Positions 11,411 through 23,300 of a stretch of DNA of 64,000 nt are shown here, one piece after another (positions within the stretch are counted from its first letter, which is position 1; each line of letters opens with the position of its first letter). The notes beneath the pieces were generated by a model. It was given only the letters and a program-made list of their open reading frames with translations, had not been told where the DNA came from and made no database searches. The position numbers and the translations under genes were made by a program. This DNA comes from Chionis minor (taxonomy: Eukaryota > Chordata > Aves > Charadriiformes > Chionididae). The stretch lies in contig VZSF01003935.1 in assembly GCA_013398295.1 (NCBI GenBank), forward strand, positions 95,032-159,031. The letters are read 5' to 3'.

Positions 11411-14400
11411 ATGGATGCTGTAGCTTGAATGAATCTTTCTTAGAATGTATTCTGCTTTCTTTCTCCTATTACTGTGACTTTGTTCGGAGTATTGTGGCAG
11501 TTTTTTTTCATGGCGTAAGTGGTTTCTCCCTGCTAGGAGAAGGAAGGTGAGGTGTGTCAAAGTGCTTTGCTTGCTTACGCGTGAGGCTCTGAGCTCTGCC
11601 TGCGGACGGTGACCGCCTCGGCTTTATCACCGGACTTGGGCTCTTCCCGACTCGTTTACTGCACGGCAGCGTGGTGGGCTGCTACGAGAAGAAATTACGG
11701 CGTGAGCAGTTCCAAGCTGGTCATGCAATTCCAGGTGCTTCTTTTTTAAAAAGTTCCATTATAACGTTCTCACTTCAAACGGGGACCAGCACTGCTGGGT
11801 TTTTTTAGCAGCGCAAATGTTTTGGGTTTTATCTCTCTGTGCTACAAGGAATGTCTTTTTCTAATCGTGACCTAAACTTTGTTTCTTACCTCTCATGTTT
11901 TAAAGATTCTCGAATTGTTCACTGTGTCAACTTATTAAATTTGAAACCCTTCTATGTACGTGTGAATTGTGGTTTCTCTAATGAGTTTTCCATCCAGTGT
12001 ATTCTAGGGATTAGCTCCTGGCTTTTTTCCTGGTGAAGATGCCGAAATACTTGAGAGTATCTACACGCCCCCTTGTTTCAAGTCGTGTCGGCTGGGCCGT
12101 GGCTGGGGTATCGAAACAGCACGGAACAGAAGGCCCTTGAGAAGTCTTTAGGGATCCGATGCCCTGGAACATGTGATGGCTCGGAGGGAGCGTGTTACGC
12201 TGTTAGTTTTGAAGCAGTATTGAACTGCCCAGAAGTAAATTGTACATTTTGTGTGTCTGCGGGTCGTAGTTAAGTGCACCGCTGTGACAACCACGTGCAG
12301 TTTCAATGGGCAAACAAGACACTTGTAGTTCCCGAGTGCAGAACTGATCTAGGCTGGGCTTCAGGTGACGGCCCGATGCCACGTGTCGCATGAAGAGCTG
12401 CCCAAAAGATAGCAGTGGGCCTTAGAAGAAGGTGCTGGCCTGCAGGTAGCACTTAATGTCTCCTGCGCGAGCACAACCTCCATCCACGTTTTAAAAACCA
12501 CCAGTTTCAAACTCGTCACTAATCTGAGACGTTCACAGCAGAAATAAACACTGAAGCGAGCCCGCTGAAGGGCTTCGCTCCGACAAGGCCGAGAGGCGCA
12601 TTTTCCTCAGGAAGAGGAACCCTTATTCTAGAAACACCAAGTGTCGTTAAAACTTGTCTGCGAGCGTCAAAATAACTCGGACTGTGTTCTCTTCGTGCAG
12701 TGTCTGTAAAACAGTAACTTTTAAGCAACTACAGGAAGATCTGGATGAATCATTTCTTATATGTTGCTCTTCAACTGGAACTTGTGAAGGAGGAGGCCGA
12801 GTGTGCCTGTGTACCTCAACGCCGATCTCTGGAAAGCGCTGCGGAGCTAACCCTGGGAGGTTTTAAATAGTCATATGTTAATGCTGCTGTAGAGGCAGAG
12901 AGAGCTCGTCCTGATTGCAGCAGCCTGAAGATTACTCATTTGGAAAAATCCCTCTTAGGTGGAGTGCGTGATTAAGAGGAGGGAAGTGGAGTAGACGGAG
13001 AAATTTGGCCTCCTGCGGGACTTCTCAGGAACTGTAGATGCAGCTCCAGATGTGGAGGTGTCTATGCCGTGGCCGAGAGCCTCGCGGGCAGCCAGCTGTG
13101 CTGGGCGGGGGAGGAAGCCCCAGCTGTGCGGCCCAGGCAGTGAGCAGCCGGCTAGCGAGGGGTGTGGGGTCCTGTCCAAGTCCTGCCGTGCTGGGAGAAG
13201 GGATCAGCTGGGGGGTTGAAGGCCGGCGTGAGGGAGCGCAGCCTCTCTTGGCATGAAAGGGAGGCGCTGAGCTGTGGGAAAGGGCTCTTTGTATGGGAAT
13301 ATTCTGCTGTCAGCTCTGCACGTGCTGCTGGGGTTTTTAACTGTTACGTGTGTACACTGGAGTGACGCTAACGCTGAAGCAAATGTCATCCCCGAAACTG
13401 ACTTGGCTTCCCTTAATCCTCTGAAACTGCAGCAGCTGATGCAGCACCGAGGAGGGCGGCAGGGCGCTGGAGCCCCGTTCTGGAGAAGTTCCTCCCCAGC
13501 CATCGCTGTGTTAGCACCAGAACACCTTCTAGCAACACCGCCACGTCCCCGGCGTGCTGTGATCTCCATGCCTCCATGGAAGTCAAACATGCGGAGACTG
13601 CGAAACACCCTGCTTTCCCACCTTCCGACAAAAGATGGAGAAAAGGGAAGGCTTGTACAGCCAAGCAGAGGGCTCTGCAATATCCCCAAGTTTCCTTGGG
13701 CATCTGTTCCAGCCAGCTTCGTTTTCTCACTGTCCTGCAATCCCAGCAAACAAGCTCTCTCCATGCTGCAAAGCATTGGTTTCGGTAGGGTGAAGTTCTC
13801 CGATCGCAGCTCCATCCCGGAGGCAAGAAGGTGCTTGATGAGTCAGTTGGGGGTTGAGTCTTGCTGGCTGCAGAGGGACGAGCAGCGACGGTGGCACTGC
13901 CAGGGCGGCTCCGTGTCTGCGCCCTGCCCAGCCGGCCTTGCCTGCTGTCAGCCAGCCGGGAGGTGCCGGAGGAGCCAACGGCCGAAGCTGTTCTTCAGAG
14001 TTAGGCAGAGCCAAAGCAGAAATCCCGTCTTTCAGGAGCATCGTCTCCGGTGGTTTGCCTTGCCCACCAGCAGGACACCCGTGGTGTCTCTTAGATCCCC
14101 TTCAGGTCGCTTCTGGTCACTGCACTGGGCTCGTTTGCGGCAAAAGGCTGACGAGCAGGCGTGGACACCGGTGCAGACAGCAAAAAGTGGGCGCAGTTCT
14201 GTTGTCTGATGCTGCAAACGCAGGAGCGTGCCTGGCCCAACTGCTGTGTCTGGGGCTTTTTGGCGAGAAAATGGGACCGGCCAAACATTTTTCTCAAAAG
14301 AAACTATTCTACCTCATTTATCATACCTGTGGGGAATGCTGTGGGGCCATTTATGTGGTGTTTCCTATTTATAGCAAGGCCATCTGATTGAATCAGACTG

Positions 14401-15030
14401 CCTTCGTTGCAGAGCCCAGCCTCTCTCTTCTAACGAGTCCTCTTTTTTTTTTAATGCCTCACTTGAAAACCACCCCGGTGAGCAGGAGAAACTTGCCGAG
14501 TTCTGCCAAGCTCAGCTGTGGTCAGCAAAGGTCGAGCCATGAAACTCGGTCAAACTGCGTCCTGAGCACGGGAGCATCGCTCCGGCCCCTCCTGTTCAAA
14601 ATTGTGCCCAAGAAGTTTGGTGTTTGCCGGGGGCAGCACAGAGCTGGGTGCTGCGGGGCTCAGTCGCACGGGATTGAAGGAACTGGTGCCTCTCGCCTGG
14701 AGTTTGAGGGTGCTGCTTAACATGGGGTGCTTTGAAACACAGGGGAAACCTGTGCTTACCCATCTCAGCTCGGGGAGGAAGCCTTGATTGCGGATCTCCT
14801 GAACGCTGCCCCGAGCCGGGCTTGCGGCACGTTGGCTCGTTCTTTAATCGGCCTCCTGAAAACAGCGGTTCAGTGCTGACAGGGATGAGGCTCGGTGGAG
14901 ACCCTTGTCAGCATAGCAAAACCTGGGACCAGAGTATTTGGGAAACACGGGGCTGCGGTTGCGGGCAGAGGGAGATGGTCAGAAATTCCTGCTGGATACG
15001 GCTGGGATGTGCCAGCACTGCCGTTCGCTC
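11411..15030. other. Intergenic region between LRR1 and the MGAT2 side, no recognised gene
   Basis: No exon or repeat family recognised. The second half is GC-richer and contains one long unassigned open frame (13274-14209), listed separately. In human the intronless ribosomal gene RPL36AL lies in the LRR1-MGAT2 interval. No L36a-like protein is visible on either strand here. Confidence 0.5.
13274..14209 (+). other. Long unassigned open frame, coding status doubtful
   Basis: 311 codons without a stop. The amino end is hydrophobic (ILLSALHVLLGFLTVTC), like a signal peptide, followed by low-complexity-like sequence rich in R, S, P, C and Q. I recognise no family or domain. Overlapping frames on both strands are also open (for example 13204-13815 on the minus strand), which suggests low stop density in GC-rich DNA rather than selection. 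No splice sites or poly(A) signal tie it to a neighbour. A chance frame is the likelier reading. Confidence 0.15.
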
Positions 15031-15031
15031 T

Positions 15032-15438
15032 GGAGCACACGTCTCCTGAGGAGCGGCTGAGGGACCTGGGGTTGTTCAGCCTGGAGGAGGCTGAGGGGAG
15101 ACCTCCTCGCTCTCTGCAGCTCCCTGGAAGGAGGATGTAGCCAGGGGGGGTTGGTCTCTTCTCCCAAGGAACAAGAGGAAACGGCCTCAAGTTGCACCAG
15201 GCGAGGTTTAGATTGGATATTAGGAAAAACTTCTTCACGGAAAGGGTTGTCCAGCATTGGACCAGGCTGCCCAGGGCAGTGGTGGAGTCGCCATCCCTGG
15301 AGGTGTTTCCCAGCCGGGCAGACGTGGTGCTGAGGGACGTGGGTTGGGGTGGGTTGGGCAGGGTTGGGTTGATGGTTGGACTCCATGATCTTAAAGGTCT
15401 CTTCCCACCTGGGGATTCTGTGGTTCCACAGCTCGGCG
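15032..15438 (+). mobile_element. CR1 LINE fragment
   Basis: 3' end of a CR1 in plus orientation. It covers the end of ORF2 (GLFSLEEAEG-like, then frameshifted) and the 3' UTR with GATCTTAAAGGTCTCTTCC and a terminal GATTCTGTGG repeat. It is 5'-truncated and its frame is broken, so it is inactive. Confidence 0.85.
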
Positions 15439-15794
15439 GGCCCCAGGCCTTGTGGAAACCTGCACGGGGGCTGCCAGCCACCACCGTCCCCAAGCGCGGC
15501 TGGGGGACAGCTGTCCGGTTTGTCAAGCTTTTTGAAGGAAAACTGGCACAATTCCTGCGAGCGGGAAGCGGAGCGGCGGGGTAGAGCTCTCCTGGTCCCC
15601 AGGACCTGTGGCGGGTGACAATACAGGAGCCTCGGCACATCGCCTGGAATGTCACCACGTTCCACAGCTGGTCCCTGCCCACTGGGAGAGGGGCTGGGAC
15701 ACCACGGAGGGAACCGCCACAGCAATTCTTGCGACTATTTGGAACAGCCGAATATTTTTATTTATGGATTTTATATTTATATTTATTTTTATTA
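15439..15794. other. Spacer after the CR1, turning AT-rich
   Basis: No gene seen. The last 60 bp become very AT-rich (TATTTATTTTTATTATGG type) and lead into the decayed tandem array. Confidence 0.4.
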
Positions 15795-16185
15795 TGGATT
15801 ATTCTTGTTATTTTAGAATTATTTTATTATGTGTTATTCCTGCAATTCTAGAATTATTTTCTTACCTTTGCCTTGCAGTTCTAGAGTGATTTTTCTCATC
15901 GTGTGTTACTCTTGAAATTACAGAATGAACTTGTTCTTGCCGTTCTAAAATGAAATTATTCCTGCAAATCGCCTGATTTTTATCTTGTTCTTTCAATCCT
16001 TGAATGAATCCCTTATTCCTGCCAGTCTTGAGCCATTTTATCATCTTACTCTTCCGAATCCAGGAGGGGGTTTTATCTCACTCTTCCCACCCTGGAATTG
16101 TTTTACCATCTTTGGAATTCCAGAACGATTTTGTGTGATATTCTTGCCGATCTACAACTATTTGATCGCTCTTGCAAGCCCGGGC
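15795..16185. repeat. Decayed ~30-bp tandem array upstream of MGAT2
   Basis: About 13 degenerate units, each opening with TTCTTGC or TTCCTGC, then a TTCTAGAAT-like core and an ATTTTATC-like tail. Unit starts are near 15802, 15837, 15871, 15910, 15934, 15959, 15988, 16017, 16050, 16081, 16109, 16141 and 16168, spaced 24-39 bp with a mean of about 30. Units have diverged strongly, so this is an old array. It does not resemble CR1 or the LTRs. Confidence 0.6.
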
Positions 16186-16320
16186 TGCTTCTCTCCTCCG
16201 TTTCTTGCCAGCACGGGAGGGTTCCATTTCCTTACCGCGTTCCCGCAGCTGCAGGAGGGTCCCTCGCTGCTCTGCCTCGTTACGGCCGCTCCATCCCGCT
16301 TTGCCTAATTACCCCCCCCC

Positions 16321-16778
16321 NNNNNNNNNNNNNNNNNNNNNNNNNNNNNNNNNNNNNNNNNNNNNNNNNNNNNNNNNNNNNNNNNNNNNNNNNNNNNNNN
16401 NNNNNNNNNNNNNNNNNNNNNNNNNNNNNNNNNNNNNNNNNNNNNNNNNNNNNNNNNNNNNNNNNNNNNNNNNNNNNNNNNNNNNNNNNNNNNNNNNNNN
16501 NNNNNNNNNNNNNNNNNNNNNNNNNNNNNNNNNNNNNNNNNNNNNNNNNNNNNNNNNNNNNNNNNNNNNNNNNNNNNNNNNNNNNNNNNNNNNNNNNNNN
16601 NNNNNNNNNNNNNNNNNNNNNNNNNNNNNNNNNNNNNNNNNNNNNNNNNNNNNNNNNNNNNNNNNNNNNNNNNNNNNNNNNNNNNNNNNNNNNNNNNNNN
16701 NNNNNNNNNNNNNNNNNNNNNNNNNNNNNNNNNNNNNNNNNNNNNNNNNNNNNNNNNNNNNNNNNNNNNNNNNNNNNN
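16321..16778. other. Assembly gap over the MGAT2 5' end
   Basis: 458 Ns preceded by a run of Cs. The missing sequence should include the MGAT2 promoter, 5' UTR and roughly 110-120 amino-terminal codons (cytoplasmic tail, Golgi anchor and stem). The N length need not be the true size. Confidence 0.9.
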
Positions 16779-17770
16779 TGCTGGTGGTGCAGGTGCACGA
16801 TCGCGCCGAGCACCTGCGGCTGCTGCTGGAGTCGCTGCGGCGGGCGGCGGGAGGGGAGAACGTGCTGCTGGTGCTGAGCCACGACCTGTGGGCCGAGGAG
16901 CTCAACCAGCTGGCGGCCCGCGTGGACTTCTGCCCCGTGCTGCAGGTCTTCTTCCCCTTCAGCATCCAGCTCTACCCCCACGAGTTCCCCGGCCACGACC
17001 CCCGCGACTGCCCCCGCGACGTGGGCAAGGCGGCCGCCCTGCGCCTGGGCTGCATCAACGCCGAGTACCCCGACTCCTTCGGGCACTACCGGGAAGCTCG
17101 CTTCTCCCAGACCAAGCACCACTGGTGGTGGAAGCTGCATTTCGTCTGGGAGCGGGTGCGGGCGCTGCGGGAGCACGCCGGGCCCGTCCTCTTCCTGGAG
17201 GAGGACCACTACCTGGCGCCCGATTTCTACCACGTCCTCAAAAAGCTGTGGGCCCTGCGCGAGCGGGAGTGCCCCGAGTGCCAGATCGTCTCCCTGGGCA
17301 CCTACAGCCCCGTCCGCGGCGGCTTTGCCGGCCGCGCCGACAAGGTGGAGATGAAAACGTGGAAATCCACCGAGCACAACATGGGCATGGCCTTCGGCAG
17401 AGACACCTACCAGAAGCTCATCGAGTGCACGGACGCCTTCTGCACCTACGATGACTACAACTGGGACTGGACTCTGCAGCACTTGACTGTCTCTTGTCTT
17501 CCAAAGTTCTGGAAAGTGCTGGTTCCCGAAATCCCCAGGATTTTTCACACGGGGGACTGTGGCATGCACCACAAGAAATCCTGCAGACCGTCCACCCAGA
17601 GTGCCAAAATCGACTCTCTCTTGAACAGCAACCAACAGTACCTGTTTCCTGAAACGATGAGTGTCAGTAAAAGGTACTCCATGGCGCCCCTTTCCCCTCA
17701 CGTGAAAAACGGAGGGTGGGGAGACATTAGGGACCACGAACTCTGTAAAAGTTACCGCAGACTTCAGTGA
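16779..17770 (+). CDS. MGAT2: MGAT2: alpha-1,6-mannosyl-glycoprotein 2-beta-N-acetylglucosaminyltransferase (5' partial)
   Basis: Single-exon gene. The frame is open from the N gap to TGA at 17768-17770, giving 329 residues, about three quarters of the ~447-residue family length. This is GnT-II (family GT16), a Golgi type II membrane enzyme. It adds GlcNAc from UDP-GlcNAc to the alpha-1,6 mannose and so commits N-glycans to complex biantennary forms. Visible conserved blocks are LVVQVHDRAEHLRLLLESL at the start of the catalytic domain, the metal-binding EED (17198-17206) in LFLEEDHYLAPDFYHV, TKHHWWWKLHFVWERV, CTYDDYNWDWTLQ, GDCGMHHKKSCRPSTQS and the carboxyl end DIRDHELCKSYRRLQ. The membrane anchor and stem are in the gap. 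GC content falls sharply within the exon near 17480. It converges on DNAAF2. Confidence 0.97.
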
Positions 17771-17869
17771 GGATCGTTCTCGCCGCCTTTTTTGAGTTGT
17801 TCCGTACTGTCTTTTACAGGCACACACGTGTATAAAAAGCATTTATGAGTTGGTTTCTGCTTTAATATG

Positions 17870-17875
17870 AATAAA
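17870..17875 (+). terminator. Probable MGAT2 poly(A) signal
   Basis: AATAAA 100 bp after the stop codon. Another AATAAA near 18333 could serve a longer 3' UTR. Confidence 0.5.
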
Positions 17876-20386
17876 CATTCTTGTAAAAGGTGTCCCAAAA
17901 TAGTAATCTTTCATGTTCGGCAACCACGTTTTGGAAACGGGCTACTGGCTGCTGCCCGGTCATGCGACCGGTACGCAAAAAGTGCCCGCTGCTGTGTTTC
18001 CTGGGAGGAGGAGGAGAAAACTTGTGTTGAAGCGCATCTTTTCTGGTGCTTGCGGTGCTCTGGTGGGGGGTTTTCCCCCCCCGCGGAGGGGCAGAGCGGT
18101 GGTGCCACGCTGTGGGGGTGAGGAGCGAGTGAGGGGACGAGCCCGGTGGCAGCCGGCCTCCACTGGCACGTCCCGCTGGCTGTCCCACCCGCCGTCACCT
18201 CGTGCCTCGTACCCCCGTCCTGGTGTGGTTGCGATGTGTTGATGAATATATGAAGGAAAAAAAAATATATATCTATATCATTGTTTTTACTACAATGTAG
18301 ATAAATATACGATTTTTTTTTAGTTCTGCCAAAATAAAATTCAGTTGTTTTGTAATACCAGAGAAGTTCTTGATTCTCACAAAAAAAGATGATGTCATCT
18401 TGTGTTGCTAGAAAGTAAGTCCGCGCTGGGGCGGGGCGGGGGGGGGGGGTCTTGTCTTTAATCCAGAGGGCTGAACACCTGCCATCACCCCTTCGAGTAG
18501 TGCACGTTTAACATCGTTAAATTGTCAATGATACTCGCTAATTGAGGCAGAATAGAGTAACAAATGTGTGGCATGACACCTCTTTTGTTTGGATCCGTAA
18601 AAAGTTCACTTTCAAATTAGTCAGCCCTGTAAAGCAACCAGTAAAAAAAAATACCGCTGTGTGATGGAAATAGGCTGAGCCGGAGCGGAGAACCGCGGGC
18701 AGGAGAGCGCGGAGCCGGTCGTTGACAGCGGACGCTTCCTCACCTGTTTTAAGTCTGGGGGTACGGCTGCTTTAACAGCACCCCGCTTGGAAGCACGAAT
18801 GGTAGCGGCATGTAAGAAGCTTTTTGTCGAACAGAAATCTGCTAGAGAATGAAAATGCTACGCTAAGGGGAGAGACGTGAAATACTTAAAGGTAGATTTT
18901 TGTGCTGAGAGATTTGGAGGGAAAAAAAACCCACCAAATTCTTTTTTTTTTTTTTTTTTAATTGGAGAAAATGGGGTTGGTGCTCACAGGAGTCCGGCTG
19001 CAGCAGTTACTTCGCCTGGAGGGCGTGTAGCAAGGGTTTCCTTTTACCGCCATTCGTCACCTGCTTTATACGGGCTGCGAATCCATCGGTTAAACGTTCA
19101 CTTGAGAGCGTGCCAAGTTCTGTGAGATACCCCGAGTCCTCCGCAGATGTTCACTTTGACTGCACTGCTCTCTTTTTCCAGGGGGAATTTAACTGCTGCA
19201 GCTCTGTACCAGCTCGGGTACTTGCTCCGTTTTCATCCTTTGATGCTGAAGAAGCTGCGCCCGCCCGTGCCTCAGCCTCCCCCGAGGAGCTGCCCCGGCG
19301 CCTCCGGGCGCGCGACGGAGCAGGTCGGGGCGAAACATAACCCCGCAAACCCCCACACCCACCACCAGCTGGGTGGGTGCTGCGCTGGGCAGCTGCGGGT
19401 CCCGCTGAACTCACCCAAGTCAAGCTTCCACCGCCTCCCCCCTGCCACCAGCGCTGGCGTTTAACGGAAAAACGCAGGAGTCATTTTCCAGAGCAGCTGT
19501 GAAACAAGCGAAATTCTTCTAAAGCACGGCTGTGCCTTGTACAGCTCAAAAGAAAACAGAAGTTATTTCAGAAGCAGCGAGAAAGGGAACTGAAAGTTTA
19601 TTATTGTTCGATGTGTTCTTTTGGTTATCGCGCTTTAGAGAGACCGACCGGCAAACAGGGCGCTGAAGCTGGCGGGGGGACTGTTTTCGAAAAGTCAATC
19701 TAATCTGGCTAAAGCAAATCCATTTCACAAACAGTAAATACGCAGTAGCAGACGGGCAACAAGAGAGGATGTTTTTGTTGTGCAATTGAATTTGTTTGGT
19801 TGACAGAGCGGGGTACGGTTGGATGCTGCGGTCTGAAGTAACGTACTAGGAGGGAATACATGGTATACATGTTGATTATTTCTAGGAGACTAATTAGAAC
19901 TTCTCCCTGTAATTAGAAATTTCATTTGATTGCTAAAAATCAGTGCGAGTCTAATCCTGCGGTTATCACAAAATGAAAGGTTTGAAAAATGCTGAATACT
20001 GCTCATTTCTAGGTGGACTAAACACAGCAATTCCTGAGGGAGCCATTAGAAAAAGGAGATGTACAAATACTCCCTGTAAGGCAGCAAGAGACGAACAAAG
20101 TTATGTAAACAATAAAGATGCATTTTCTTCCACCACCTCAGATTCACCTTCTACTGCATCTTTCTTCTAAGTAAAACTATTTGAGCCCATCAGAAACGGG
20201 CTCAGAAACGTGATGAGAAAACAGAGCGGTAAACTTCCAAAATTATTAACAACAGTAGTCTAAGTTGTGTAAACAAAACAGTTTCAGTAGGAACCTGCGT
20301 TCTACTCTTAGCCCTGAGGCCGTAAACCAGCATGTGGAAGTCACAGTTAGCATCAAACAGCAGAAGGAAATCCTAAAATAATTAAA
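17876..20386. other. Convergent 3' region between MGAT2 and DNAAF2
   Basis: Both genes end toward this interval. It contains a poly-G tract near 18433-18449, long poly-T near 18943-18959 and no recognisable exon or repeat family. On the minus strand the nearest AATAAA downstream of the DNAAF2 stop is near 19595, so the DNAAF2 3' end is not settled. Confidence 0.5.
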
Positions 20387-23300
20387 CTAGTCCAATTCAT
20401 ACAGCAAAGAATTCTGAAATGCGACCGGGCAGCGCGTTACGTGATCTCTAACGATCTGCACGCTCCCGTCCTGGCTGTTCACTTCTTGGAGAACTGGGGA
20501 GGCTGGTCTGCCGTCCCAGCTGCGCTGGTTCCCTGGCGCTGAGCCCGCGGGCGCAGCCGCTTCGCCCCCTTCCGCTTCTGCCTGCCCCCCCCGCAGAAGG
20601 CCCACGTGCTTTTCAGCGTCAGCCGCCACTTCGCCTACTGCGACGGCACTTGCTAAATCTGGTTCCCGTCTCCTAGATTCACCAGGAACCGCTGAAGTGG
20701 TGTCAGAAAGTTCACACTGCAAACAATGGTGTGAACTACAACCTACTTTTCCTATTGTTTCAGCTGTTGCAAAAGATGTGGAAGTTTTGTTGGTTTCTGT
20801 AGCGCGTTCTCCTTCAGCTGTGTCAGCTGCGGTACAGTTTGTTTCTGCCTTCGTTTGGGGGTAGTCGCCGTTTGTCTCTTCAGCGAGATCTCCTCCTGAG
20901 CCGCTAAGCGTTTCTTCTCCGTCGCCTTCAGGATGGACGGCTTCCTGCGGCTGTCAAGAAAATAAATGTATTGGTTTATAGTTGGAACAGACCAGGCACA
21001 CAAAACCACTGTAAAGACGGGCCAAAACACTTGTTTCCCCAATGCCTCCTTCAGAAAGCCAAGTCAGTCCGGCGCTGAGGTTTTCCGGCTCTCGGACCGC
21101 ACATGGGAATGAGTGGCAGGGAGGCTGTTGGCCTCCCGAGGGTTTCCTGCACAATAGAAAACGCGGCTGGGCAGCTGCCAAGTGGCCGCAGCCTCTGTCA
21201 CAGCGAACAGCGGGGAAGACGGGCGATTCACCGTACCCAGGCTGCCGCTTTCTAAAACTCAGGGGCCACAAAATCAGCCACGGGATCGAAACCCTCTTTG
21301 CAAGAAGTTTGTTTGAACCTTGCAATTAGGGGAATCGCCGCCCTGTCGGACGTGGAAGGTGTAAGTGCCGTCTTGCTCAATCGGCCCAAGGGAGCTAATC
21401 CCGGAATTGCTGGGTTTGCCCTGGGAGAGCATGAACGGTGAGAGCTGGTGCTGTCTGAATAGCAGTTACCCAGTGTCACCATTAGCTATTGGATGCCTTA
21501 GCGAAAAACAACTGGTAACCCATATATCCTTAGCTGTGGGCAGTCGGGATCAGGCGGGCCTCTGGATTCACGGAGGTGGAGACCGAGTCGCCCTCTCAGG
21601 CACCCAGCCCTCTCTGACCTCAAAGCCACTGCTGGCTCCAGCAAGATACAGAAGAAACACTACTGAGTCCTTGTCAGCACAGGACAATTCTCCCACAGGA
21701 AAGCCCAAGTGATTTAGGGGATCTCAGGTACCAAACCATCCCCGTTTGCTCTCCAACAAGCCCATTTTTAAATGTTTCTGTGCAACGCTAGCTACAAAAA
21801 TTAAGACTGCCAAGTGTTGCCGGAGCCACTATCTTTAGGGTGACTCCTCAGTCCTCCAGCACCGTTCCAGAGGTTGCATGCTTCGTCTGAACTTGCTTTC
21901 CAAGAAGCTGTCTACACATTAACTACATCTGCAGTCTCCAGTTTATGGCCACAGAACTATCCCAATTGTCCCTGCGTATTATCTTTCCGTGTTTCCTTTA
22001 AGAAAAGTTTTAAACTTATTTCTGATACAGCGTCTATCAAGAAATCCCAGTCGATTTGGGGGGGGTTACCCCACATTTTTTGCTTTGTTTGCAGCACATT
22101 GTTATCAGCTCTAACCTGGAAGCACTTGGGGTCCCTCTGGATGAGGGATATTAGGTAGTTTCTTTAGCCATTGTTTTCTTTTAATAGCAGTGAGAGATTT
22201 AGTGTGTGCTCGCCGTGCTGTATTCCTGCAAGGAGAAAGCACTGTCTCTAATGATTGTATCGCAGTTCTCCATCTTCTCAATGAAATATAGGAGGTTTTA
22301 ATCCCATGGTCACATTAAACGGCACAAATGTGAACCTCTGCTTCTAAAACCTGACATTTACACTGGGTAAACACACTCCACCTCACAGTCTTCCCTGCTG
22401 CATCAAGGCAAAACGAGAACAAAGCTGTTTTGGTCAGTTTTGATATGATCTTGCTGAAGTACGTAAATCAGTCAGCAATATGTACTACTGCCAGAGAGCT
22501 CCTTACCTTCAACCTGATTTGAATTCTGTCCTCAGTAACGTCAAGCACTTCAATTAATGGCTGACTTTCCAGTGCTGATTGGGAGCAAAAGGAAGGGCAT
22601 AAAACAGCGTCTAGAAATCCATCAACGTTTTCTTCACTGACAAACAATCTTTCCTAAAGAAAAGAAAGAACAGGTTACATTCTTTTTGTACTGTACTCCA
22701 GCAATATTGGAGTAGGAAACCCACTCCAGACAAGGCCAGGACACCGATTCACACAACCAGTTTCGCAGCACGCTCACATTTCTATTATAGAGACATTCTA
22801 CGTCAGACATTCAGAAGTAACGAGGTGAAATGAATTAAGATCAGTGCTTAGCTCACTGCAATTTAAAGTACGGATCTGCATCATGCACAAGGATGCAGCC
22901 TGGAGAAGAGGAGGCTGAGGGGAGACCTTCTCGCTCTCTGCAACTGCCTGAGAGGAGGGTGTAGCCAGGGGGGGTCGGGCTCTTCCCCCAAGGAACAAGC
23001 AATAGGACAAGAGGAAACGGCCTCAGGTTGTGCCAGGGGAGGTTTAGATTGGATATTGGGAAACATTTCTTCACCCAAAGGGTCGTCAAGCATCAGAACA
23101 GGCTGCCCAGGGCAGTGGTGAAATCTCCATCCCTGGAGGTGTTTCCCAGCCGGGCAGACGTGGTGCGGAGGGACATGGGTTAGGGGTGGGTTTGGCAGAG
23201 TTGGGCTGATGGTTGGACTCCATGATCTTAAAGGTCTCTTCCAACCTAGGGAATTCTATGATTCTAAGAAAGCTAAAAGAAATATGTTTTCTCTCTTTCG

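Noticed and set aside
14870..15725. 270- and 248-codon minus-strand frames
   Set aside because: Antisense of the CR1 at 15032-15438 plus flanks; no relation to a protein family.
11411..16320. RPL36AL between LRR1 and MGAT2
   Set aside because: Expected from human synteny, but no L36a-like sequence was found on either strand. The human gene is an intronless copy and may be restricted to mammals.
16280..17842. 520-codon minus-strand frame opposite MGAT2
   Set aside because: Shadow of the GC-rich MGAT2 exon, and partly Ns.
20752..21042. Minus-strand frame of 96 codons with a hydrophobic start
   Set aside because: It overlaps DNAAF2 exon 3 in another frame. The DNAAF2 frame continues through this stretch from the acceptor at 20951 and ends in the conserved NSLLYELD.
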